From NCBI RefSeq assembly GCF_910578695.1, contig NZ_CAJTQJ010000054.1:1-13223 (forward strand): a stretch of DNA of 13,223 nucleotides. Reading direction: 5' to 3'. The stretch is from an uncultured Brachyspira sp. GTDB taxonomy: Bacteria > Spirochaetota > Brachyspiria > Brachyspirales > Brachyspiraceae. Under the pieces are notes generated by a model, which saw only the letters and a program-made list of their open reading frames with translations, made no database searches and had not been told where the DNA came from. Below are positions 7,487-13,223 of this stretch, one piece after another (the stretch's first letter is position 1; the number at the start of each line of letters is the position of its first letter). The translations under genes were made by a program, and so were the position numbers.

Positions 7487-7515
7487 TTGATAAAATTTTA
7501 AAGAAACAGTATATT
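7487..7515 (+). promoter_or_regulatory. Probable promoter of the DUF554 gene
   Basis: TTGATA (7487-7492), 17-nt spacer, TATATT (7510-7515). The expected start near 7522 leaves a 26-nt leader with a weak SD (AGGA, 7537-7540). Confidence 0.5.
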
Positions 7516-7547
7516 ATTTTCAGTAAAATATTATTTAGGATTCATTT

Positions 7548-8246
7548 ATGTTAGCTGTCTTTGTTAATATGGCATCTGTTTTATTGGGTTCTTTAATAGG
7601 GCTTATATTCAAAAAAAAATTATCAAAGAAATATGAAGAGCCTGTATTTGTTGCTGCCGGTATAATATCTCTTACAATAGGCATAACTATGGCTATCATT
7701 TCTAAGCATATATTAATATTTGCTTTATCAATTATGCTTGGAGGAGTTACAGGAACATTTTTACAGATAGAAGAAAAAATAGAATATTGCGGTGAGTTTC
7801 TAAAAAGAAAATTTGCAGTAAAAGATAATTCAGGTAATTTTGCTTTGGGCTTTCTTACCTCATCAATACTTTTTTGTTCAGGTTCTATGTCTATAGTAGG
7901 TTCATTTCAGGCAGGAACTCAGGGTATATATGATTTAATATTTACTAAGAGTGTTATAGACGGATTTGTAGCTATATTTATGTCGGCAGTTTATGGAATA
8001 GGAACTTCTTTTTCTATTTTAAGTATATTTATTTATCAGGGGGCATTAACTGTGCTTTCATCATTTTTAGAACCTTATGTATCTGAAACTATGCTTAATG
8101 AAGTTTCTGCTGCAGGCGGTGCTACTGTTATGATGATAGGAATTAATTTATTAAGAATAGCTAAAATAAAAACAGGGGATTTTCTGCCTGCTATAATTTA
8201 TTCTATTTTATTAGTTTTGCTTATACCTTATATTCGATTTTTATGA
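7548..8246 (+). CDS. DUF554 family integral membrane protein
   Basis: A 232-residue polytopic membrane protein. The family is recognised by the N-terminal NMASVLLGSLIGLIFKKKL (7-25), the central TSSILFCSGSMSIVGSFQAG (104-123), KSVIDGF (134-140), YQGALTVL (163-170) and NEVSAAGGATVMMIGINLL (184-202). These are the conserved glycine- and serine-rich blocks of DUF554 (YqgA/YdfK-like) proteins, and the length is typical. The biochemical role of the family is not known; a transport function is often guessed but nothing here proves it. It has its own promoter and a weak SD (AGGA, 7 nt before the start). The next gene begins 34 nt after its stop but seems to have a separate promoter overlapping this stop codon. 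Confidence 0.9.
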   Translation: MLAVFVNMASVLLGSLIGLIFKKKLSKKYEEPVFVAAGIISLTIGITMAIISKHILIFALSIMLGGVTGTFLQIEEKIEYCGEFLKRKFAVKDNSGNFALGFLTSSILFCSGSMSIVGSFQAGTQGIYDLIFTKSVIDGFVAIFMSAVYGIGTSFSILSIFIYQGALTVLSSFLEPYVSETMLNEVSAAGGATVMMIGINLLRIAKIKTGDFLPAIIYSILLVLLIPYIRFL

Positions 8247-8252
8247 TATAAT
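8244..8252 (+). promoter_or_regulatory. Extended -10 promoter for the 374-residue orphan gene
   Basis: TGATATAAT is a perfect extended -10 element (TGnTATAAT). Its TGA is also the stop codon of the DUF554 gene. No good -35 lies at the usual distance, as expected for an extended -10 promoter. A start near 8259 gives a leader of about 22 nt with AGGAG at 8267-8271. Confidence 0.5.
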
Positions 8253-8280
8253 ATGCTAAAAATATTAGGAGTATTATTTT

Positions 8281-9405
8281 ATGGAAGATATAGTAAAAGA
8301 TTATATTGATTATACTAAAGAAAAATCTAATGTTGATGAGGTTGCAAATAAAAAACTTGTGTCTCAGAATGATAAATTTTTAAAATTAAAAGAATATGTA
8401 AAAAATAACCCTGATAAAGAATTGGATATATGCAGGCAGATATCATCTGAATTTGAAAATATGGATATATTAAAGTCATATTATGCTGCAAATTTTGTAG
8501 GGCATTCTCTTTATCACGGGGATATAACAGATGAAGAAGAAATAGGCAGAAGTATTATAAATTTATTTTTTAGAAATATAGATAATGCCTGCAGATTTAT
8601 AGAGAATGCATCTCAGCTTTATAATGTAGATGAAGATGAACTTACAGAAGATGATATTGCAAGAATTACTATAGATGTTATGTACAGATTAGATTATAAG
8701 CCTTTGGAAGCATTTGTAGGCATTGATATGATGATACCGCCTGTTATGACTGTAATATGCACCAATCAAAATTTGAGAAAATATTTTATTGATTTGGGAT
8801 TAACAGATCATATTGAATATTTAGAAACTTATGTTAAAGCATTATCATATATACATGTGGGTATAGAAGCCTGCTGTAAAACAAAAGTTCTTGTACTTAC
8901 TCCTAAAATGCAAAGAGGTTTTTATATAGAAGCATCGGATATCAGCAACGGATATTATCTTATCACTTTATTAGAAGCACAATTATATAAAGATAACTTA
9001 TTAAAAAGGTACGGTATAGATAATTATGAGTTTAATGAAACAGTTTATAATATAGCTATAGGAAATGAATATGCTAAAGAACTTATAGAAGCAGAGGCTC
9101 ATCAGCAGTATTATACTATATATGCTGTTCAAAAAGACGGCTCTTATAATGTTGAAAATGAAAATGGAGAATTGGATTTGAATAAAATATTATATGTAGA
9201 TATGTCTCCTTCGGATATTCCTGATTTGGAGGACACTCATATACTTATTATGGACAGTGAAGGTATGTGGAATAAGCCTATAAAATGGGATGTAAATTAT
9301 TTTTCAAAGCCGTATCAAAAATTAAAACCTTATGTAAAAATATTAGATGAAATATCAGATGAAGAATATAATACTTGGATAGAAAAAATCAAAAATAGAA
9401 AATAA
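8281..9405 (+). CDS. Unrecognised 374-residue cytoplasmic protein
   Basis: I do not recognise this family. The protein has no signal peptide and no membrane segment, is rich in Asp, Glu, Lys and Tyr, and is probably soluble and cytoplasmic. The first 60 residues look helical and charged (KEKSNVDEVANKKLVSQNDK). The middle carries a more hydrophobic part (FVGIDMMIPPVMTVICTNQN, then a CC pair in EACCKTKV). The C-terminal third has alternating hydrophobic residues such as ILYVDMSPSDIPDLED and HILIMDSEGMW. No nucleotide-binding loop, zinc motif or catalytic signature is evident. The start is well supported by AGGAG 9 nt upstream, and the coding pattern is clean over the full length. It may be cotranscribed with the DUF554 gene but has a perfect extended -10 of its own. 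A bidirectional terminator follows. Confidence 0.85.
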   Translation: MEDIVKDYIDYTKEKSNVDEVANKKLVSQNDKFLKLKEYVKNNPDKELDICRQISSEFENMDILKSYYAANFVGHSLYHGDITDEEEIGRSIINLFFRNIDNACRFIENASQLYNVDEDELTEDDIARITIDVMYRLDYKPLEAFVGIDMMIPPVMTVICTNQNLRKYFIDLGLTDHIEYLETYVKALSYIHVGIEACCKTKVLVLTPKMQRGFYIEASDISNGYYLITLLEAQLYKDNLLKRYGIDNYEFNETVYNIAIGNEYAKELIEAEAHQQYYTIYAVQKDGSYNVENENGELDLNKILYVDMSPSDIPDLEDTHILIMDSEGMWNKPIKWDVNYFSKPYQKLKPYVKILDEISDEEYNTWIEKIKNRK

Positions 9406-9417
9406 GTAATAAAAAAT

Positions 9418-9459
9418 AAGGCTTATTTTATAATGCATTATTATAGAATAAGTCTTTTT
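9418..9459. terminator. Bidirectional terminator between convergent genes
   Basis: GGCTTATTTTATAAT (9420-9434) pairs with ATTATAGAATAAGTC (9440-9454) as 15 pairs including two G-U, around a five-base loop. Two A-T pairs extend the stem. T5 follows on the plus strand (9455-9459) and a T-rich run follows on the minus strand (complement of A6 at 9411-9416). It serves the plus-strand gene ending at 9405 and the minus-strand gene ending at 9461. Confidence 0.88.
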
Positions 9460-9460
9460 A

Positions 9461-9871
9461 TTATCTTATAGAAGTTTTAAACTCGGCAATAAATGCAGAG
9501 TCTTGATTATCTTTTACTATAACTTTAGCATCATAAATACCAGAAGGCAGATATTTGCCATTTTTATCAAGACCAGACCATATACAAGATGCTGTTTTTT
9601 CGCTGCTGTCAATAACTAAGCTTTTTGAATCCATTAAATCACCGCTTTGAGAATATATTTCGATTTTTGCACTTACAATTTTTCCGCTTATTATAGAAAC
9701 TTTATAAGTGGTTTTTTCTTTGCTTGGAATAAATGGGTTAGGGTAATTATAAAACTCAGAAATATTTGAGCTAGGCTTATTCGGCGAGCATGAAATATAA
9801 AGGAAAGCTAAAAGAAGTATTATTAATATATTTCTTTTAGCCGCCCATATTTTTAAATAACTATTTATCAT
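9461..9871 (-). CDS. Small lipoprotein with FlgD-like Ig fold domain
   Basis: A 136-residue predicted lipoprotein. Residues 1-27 form a signal peptide with basic AAKR before the hydrophobic core, and the lipobox LYISC gives lipidated Cys28. The mature domain begins FYNYPNPFIPSKEKTTYKV (40-58) and ends WSGLDKNGKYLPSGIYDAKV (98-117). That pattern is typical of the FlgD Ig-like domain, also seen in secreted-protein C-terminal modules. As only this module is present and there is a lipid anchor, it is not a flagellar hook cap protein; function is unknown. The ATG lies 8 nt after the stop of the EIIA/zinc-ribbon gene with no Shine-Dalgarno, so translation probably depends on coupling to that gene. 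No alternative ATG, GTG or TTG start is seen before the signal core. Confidence 0.8.
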   Translation of the reverse strand: MINSYLKIWAAKRNILIILLLAFLYISCSPNKPSSNISEFYNYPNPFIPSKEKTTYKVSIISGKIVSAKIEIYSQSGDLMDSKSLVIDSSEKTASCIWSGLDKNGKYLPSGIYDAKVIVKDNQDSAFIAEFKTSIR

Positions 9872-9879
9872 TAATTTTA

Positions 9880-10698
9880 TCAGTCAGTAGTAAATAATAT
9901 TCTTCCGCAATGGAAGCACATAATAATTTGATTCTGTCTTCTAACCTCATTAACAGTCATTTTAGGTATAGCTACATTACAGGCACTGCATTTGTAATTT
10001 TCTATTTTAGCCAAAGCTTCGCCTTTATTTTCTTTAATTCTCTTATAGTTTTCTAATACAGCAACATCAATTTTACTTAAAATAGTATCTTTATATTTTT
10101 TATACTCTTCTAAAACAACATCAGATTTTTGCTGAGAGTGAGTAGAACTATAAAGTTCATAAGCTTTTATTTGTATTTCAGCTCTTTCAAGTTCTATTAA
10201 AAATTTAATTTGTTTTTCAGCCTCAAATTTTTCATCTAATTTTTTGAATGAATCCAAAACACTTGAAAGCTCATCATAACTTTTAGTAGCAGTGATTTTA
10301 TCAAGTATTTCTTTTTGATTAACCAAGAAGAAAATTTGAGAAAGATTTAAAAGATAATCCTGAGGGTTATCAAGATCAGAAAGTATAGCGAATACTAATT
10401 TTACAGGACTTTTTTCATCAGAATCAGAGTCATAATTAATTTCATCTTTTAAGAAACCTACAAATATATCTGTTTTTCCATAGCCTTGTATTCTGCCATG
10501 AGGAACAGCAACGCCGTTTCCTATATTAGTTGTGTATTCATCTTCTCTTTTTTTGAATGCATCGAATACAGCATCTGCAGAGGCGGAAGCAATAGGTGCG
10601 ATTTTTTCGCTTAACGCTCTAAAAAGTGATTCTTTGTCTTTTGATTCCAAGTCTTCAAATACATGTTCTTTTGTGATTTTGTCAATTATTTTGAGCAT
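9880..10698 (-). CDS. PTS EIIA(Ntr)-like domain fused to a C4 zinc ribbon
   Basis: A 272-residue soluble protein with two parts. Residues 1 to about 150 are an EIIA domain of the fructose/nitrogen (PtsN) class. The phosphorylatable histidine is His67 in NIGNGVAVPHGRIQ, preceded by the conserved KKRED (49-53), so the phosphoacceptor is intact. Residues about 155-232 look like a charged helical linker, possibly coiled coil. Residues 233-272 are a C4 zinc ribbon with Cys237-x2-Cys240 and Cys261-x2-Cys264. Its TVNEVRRQNQIIMCFHCGRILF stretch closely resembles the zf-RING_7 (DUF164) family tail. EIIA(Ntr) proteins are regulators phosphorylated by the PTS chain, and zf-RING_7 domains usually sit behind coiled coils. 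The combination suggests a phospho-regulated binding protein, which is inference. AGGAG lies 5 nt before the start. A lipoprotein gene follows closely. Confidence 0.9.
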   Translation of the reverse strand: MLKIIDKITKEHVFEDLESKDKESLFRALSEKIAPIASASADAVFDAFKKREDEYTTNIGNGVAVPHGRIQGYGKTDIFVGFLKDEINYDSDSDEKSPVKLVFAILSDLDNPQDYLLNLSQIFFLVNQKEILDKITATKSYDELSSVLDSFKKLDEKFEAEKQIKFLIELERAEIQIKAYELYSSTHSQQKSDVVLEEYKKYKDTILSKIDVAVLENYKRIKENKGEALAKIENYKCSACNVAIPKMTVNEVRRQNQIIMCFHCGRILFTTD

Positions 10699-10728
10699 AC
10701 AATCTCCTAATTTTATACATATTAAACT

Positions 10729-10757
10729 ATTATATTATAGTATATAAAAAATATCAA
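10729..10757 (-). promoter_or_regulatory. Probable sigma70 promoter of the EIIA/zinc-ribbon gene
   Basis: On the minus strand: TTGATA (10752-10757), 17-nt spacer, perfect TATAAT (10729-10734). The predicted start near 10722 gives a leader of about 24 nt. The promoter sits in the 85-bp gap after the EF-G-like gene, where no clear terminator is seen, so some read-through from upstream is also possible. Confidence 0.65.
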
Positions 10758-10783
10758 CTTTATTTTTATATGCTATAATAGTC

Positions 10784-12874
10784 TTATTCTCCGCTTCCAA
10801 GCAATGCTTTTCTTTCCTCTATAACTTTATCAGCTAAAGGACCTGTAAGCTCTTGATAGTGAGAATGCTCCATTTCAAAAGTACCCTTTCCTGAAGTAGA
10901 TGCCTTCATTTCTATAGAATAGGTAAGCATTTCTGATAATGGCACTTCTGCTTTTATCATCTGTACTGTATTAGATGCAGCTTCCATACCTAAAATTTTA
11001 CCTCTTTTACCTGTAAGTTCATTCATTATAGAACCTGTAAATTCTTCGGGTACATATACTGTAACTTTCATAACAGGTTCTAATAATACAGGGCTTGCAT
11101 TTTTGAATGCTTCTTTTGCTGCCATTGAACCTGCTATTTTGAATGATAATTCATTAGAATCTACATCATGGTACTTGCCATCATAAACTCTTACTTTTAT
11201 ATCAACCATAGGATATTTTCCCAAAGGACCTTGAGATAATGCATCCTGTATTCCTTTTTCAACTCCGGGTATATATTGTTTTGGTATAGCTCCTCCGAAT
11301 ATATCATTTATAAATTCAAAACCTCCGTCTCTAGGAAGAGGAGAAACTTCCAAATGAACTTCGCCGAACTGTCCGCTTCCTCCAGACTGCTTTTTATGTC
11401 TGTACTGAGCCTGAGCCTGTTTTCTTATGGTTTCTCTATAAGCTACTCTAGGTACGCTTTGTTCTATTTCAGCTTTAGTAAGAGATACTACTCTTTCCAA
11501 TGCCAATTTCACCTGCAAAGCTCCCATAGCTTTTATTATAGTTTCTTTAGTTTCGCTGTCATATTCTACATTAAATGTTAAATCTTCCTGAGAAATAGTA
11601 TCCAATACTTCCAATGCTTTTACATCATTTTTTAATATTTTTATAGCTGTAAAATATATAGGCTGAGGTATTTTGAGAGGAAGAAATTGGAAAGGGGCAT
11701 TTGCTGTACTTATGGTATCTGCTGTTTTGCAGTCTGAAAGTTTTGCCAATACTCCTATATCTCCTGCTGTGATAGTATCGCTTTCTATCTGCTTTTTTCC
11801 TCTGGCTATATATATATGAGAAACTTTTTCCTTTTTGCCTGTTCTTGAATTATATATTTCATCTCCGCTTTTTATGCTTCCTGAACGAACTTTAAAAAAT
11901 GATATTCTGCCTGCATATTGATCTATTGTAGTTTTAAATACAAAAGCAGCAAATGGATTATTATCACCCAATATAGTTCTTGATGCAGGCTCATTAGTTA
12001 AAAGATCTATGCCGTCTGTAACAGGAACATAAGAAGGAGAAGGCATATATCTGATTATAGTATCAAGTACTGCTCCCATACCTATATCTTTTACGGATGT
12101 GCCGAATAGTATAGGAACTACTTTGTACTGAAGTATAGATTTTGTTAAAGCTTCTATATATTCTTCATCTGTAAATTTTCCGCCTTCTAAAAATCTTTCT
12201 GTAAGAGAGTCATCAACTTCGCATACTAATTCTTTTAATTTGTCGCGTGTGGCTCTGTATTCATCATAATATTCTTCAGGTATCTCTGCTTCTACTATTT
12301 TACCTTTTTCATCTCTGAAATATGCTTTATGATAAATAACATCTATTATACCCTTAAAATCTTTTCCATTACCCATAGGTATTTGTATAGGGACAACAGG
12401 AGGCTCTTTAAAGTTATTTTCAATTTTCTCTAATAGAGTTTTATGCTCAACCATTTCTTTATCTATTTTGTTAATAAATATTATTCTAGGTCTTTTAAAA
12501 TTATTAGCCATCTGCCAATGTTTTTCTGTTTCTATTTGTATGCCGAATTCTGCATCTATAACTACAATACAAGATTCTGCTACTCTTAAAGCAGGATTAA
12601 TTTCACCGCTGAAATCACCAGATCCCGGAATATCCAGTAAATTAATTTTATGTTCCTTCCATTCTATAAAACTTAAAGAAGTATGTATAGATATTTTTTG
12701 CTTGATTTCTTCGTCTGTATAATCGCTTACTGTACTGCCTCTTTCAATTTCACCTTTTTTATCTATAGATTTAGCTCTATAAAGTAAGGCTTCATTTAAA
12801 GTAGTTTTACCGCTCCCTACATGTCCTAAAAGTGCAACATTACGAATACTTTCTGGGTTATATATTTTTCCCAT
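10784..12874 (-). CDS. EF-G-like translation factor GTPase (EF-G2 type)
   Basis: A paralogue of elongation factor G, about 696 residues, with all EF-G domains. Numbering from the upstream ATG at 12880: P-loop GHVGSGKTT (19-27), G3 DIPGSGDF (83-90) and G4 NKID (137-140). Domain II starts near 300, domain IV carries HKKQSGGSGQFGEV, and domain V ends with FEMEHSHYQEL. The P-loop and G3 forms match the EF-G2/EF-G-like family and not canonical EF-G (AHIDAGKTT, DTPGHVDF); the usual catalytic His of G3 is Ser here. Such paralogues hydrolyse GTP on ribosomes in some bacteria but their role is unsettled. Two ATGs are possible. The strong SD AAGGAGG (12882-12888) is only 1 nt from the first and 7 nt from the second, so I choose the second, at 12872-12874. 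It should not replace a true fusA, which is not in this window. Confidence 0.92.
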   Translation of the reverse strand: MGKIYNPESIRNVALLGHVGSGKTTLNEALLYRAKSIDKKGEIERGSTVSDYTDEEIKQKISIHTSLSFIEWKEHKINLLDIPGSGDFSGEINPALRVAESCIVVIDAEFGIQIETEKHWQMANNFKRPRIIFINKIDKEMVEHKTLLEKIENNFKEPPVVPIQIPMGNGKDFKGIIDVIYHKAYFRDEKGKIVEAEIPEEYYDEYRATRDKLKELVCEVDDSLTERFLEGGKFTDEEYIEALTKSILQYKVVPILFGTSVKDIGMGAVLDTIIRYMPSPSYVPVTDGIDLLTNEPASRTILGDNNPFAAFVFKTTIDQYAGRISFFKVRSGSIKSGDEIYNSRTGKKEKVSHIYIARGKKQIESDTITAGDIGVLAKLSDCKTADTISTANAPFQFLPLKIPQPIYFTAIKILKNDVKALEVLDTISQEDLTFNVEYDSETKETIIKAMGALQVKLALERVVSLTKAEIEQSVPRVAYRETIRKQAQAQYRHKKQSGGSGQFGEVHLEVSPLPRDGGFEFINDIFGGAIPKQYIPGVEKGIQDALSQGPLGKYPMVDIKVRVYDGKYHDVDSNELSFKIAGSMAAKEAFKNASPVLLEPVMKVTVYVPEEFTGSIMNELTGKRGKILGMEAASNTVQMIKAEVPLSEMLTYSIEMKASTSGKGTFEMEHSHYQELTGPLADKVIEERKALLGSGE

Positions 12875-12881
12875 AAACATT

Positions 12882-12888
12882 CCTCCTT
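12882..12888 (-). promoter_or_regulatory. Strong Shine-Dalgarno that decides the EF-G2 start
   Basis: AAGGAGG on the minus strand is a full match to the 16S tail complement. It lies 1 nt from the ATG at 12880 but 7 nt from the in-frame ATG at 12874, so initiation at 12874 is much more likely. The protein would then be two residues shorter than the longest ORF. Confidence 0.8.
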
Positions 12889-12930
12889 TTATAACAGGTA
12901 ATATTTTGATATAATAGATTATTTAAGTGA

Positions 12931-12969
12931 TTTCTAAAGAAGCTTAGAGAATAAGCTGTTTCATAGAAA
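12931..12969 (-). promoter_or_regulatory. Imperfect hairpin in the EF-G2 leader
   Basis: Two nested inverted repeats: TTTCTA (12931-12936) with TAGAAA (12964-12969), and AGCTTA (12941-12946) with TAAGCT (12952-12957) around a five-base loop. The structure lies inside the predicted leader of about 112 nt, upstream of the strong SD. No T-run follows, so it is not a terminator. A regulatory role is only a possibility. Confidence 0.5.
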
Positions 12970-12992
12970 TTTAAGTAATGCATGATAATTCA

Positions 12993-13021
12993 AGTATAGT
13001 AAAAAAAAAATTAAAAATCAA
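12993..13021 (-). promoter_or_regulatory. Probable sigma70 promoter of the EF-G2 gene
   Basis: On the minus strand: TTGATT (13016-13021), 17-nt spacer containing a run of ten T, TATACT (12993-12998). The predicted start near 12986 gives a leader of about 112 nt before the chosen ATG. A weaker TATTAT at 12911-12916 is an alternative -10. Confidence 0.5.
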
Positions 13022-13223
13022 ATTTTTATATTTTATTTTCAATTAGAAAAATAAGGTTTATGGCTATATAAAACAATAAGAAAATGTATTTTATTACATA
13101 ATACATAAAAATAATTTTTAAATACTAGAAATCCAAATATAAAAATTGTGAGTGAATTAATGAACAAGTTTTTTATTAGTAAATAAAGAGATAAACGAGC
13201 AGCTTATAACTGACAAAGGAAGT

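Larger units (their letters stand above)
12889..13223. other. AT-rich intergenic region at the right edge
   Basis: No gene is seen on either strand. The left part is the EF-G2 leader and promoter. Beyond 13022 the sequence is AT-rich with only weak symmetry, such as ATGTATT/AATACAT at 13084-13106. The last bases (AAAGGAAG, 13215-13222) could be a ribosome binding site for a plus-strand gene starting outside the window; this cannot be confirmed. Confidence 0.6.

Noticed and set aside
11276..11581. Plus-strand 101-codon ORF inside the EF-G2 gene
   Set aside because: It is antisense to EF-G domains that match the family; the Ser/Phe/Tyr-rich product is typical of a shadow frame.
13084..13106. 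ATGTATT/AATACAT inverted repeat as an operator
   Set aside because: Low-complexity AT sequence with several overlapping alternatives and no nearby start codon; symmetry this short is expected by chance.

Overview
The window looks like spirochaete chromosome, most likely the genus Brachyspira. The DNA is strongly AT-rich, including A/T-ended codons and very AT-rich spacers. Two short lipoproteins have relaxed lipoboxes, and the gene families fit that group. The genus is inferred from style and gene content, not from a database match. No rRNA, tRNA, CRISPR array, insertion sequence or phage gene is visible.

Layout. (1) 1-527, minus: the 5' half of a DAHP synthase gene (aroF type), cut by the left edge. 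(2) 528-979: a divergent control region. On the aroF side it holds a promoter, a roughly 225-nt leader with a Phe-rich 30-codon ORF ending inside a GC hairpin, and a 16-bp direct repeat. On the other side is the promoter of the next gene. (3) 980-3541, plus: alpha-glucan phosphorylase, closed by a strong terminator. (4) 3824-7373, plus: a TRAP importer operon of TAXI type (binding lipoprotein, DUF1850 protein, fused permease), with a 15-bp perfect hairpin between the first two genes. (5) 7548-9405, plus: a DUF554 membrane protein and an unrecognised 374-residue soluble protein. A bidirectional terminator ends this block. (6) 9461-10698, minus: an EIIA(Ntr)-like domain fused to a C4 zinc ribbon, followed 8 nt later by a small FlgD-like lipoprotein gene. 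(7) 10784-12874, minus: an EF-G-like GTPase (EF-G2 type) with a long leader containing a hairpin. (8) 12889-13223: spacer without a gene.

The genes do not form one pathway. They are housekeeping and metabolic units: aromatic amino acid entry, glycogen breakdown, organic-acid type import, PTS-linked regulation and a translation-factor paralogue. Several good sigma70-type promoters, mostly TTGA-type -35 boxes with 16-17 nt spacing, can be placed by eye and divide the window into transcription units.

The two most interesting signals are the candidate Phe-responsive leader of aroF, which lies outside any annotated gene, and the EIIA-zinc-ribbon fusion, an unusual domain pairing in a possible two-gene unit with a surface lipoprotein.
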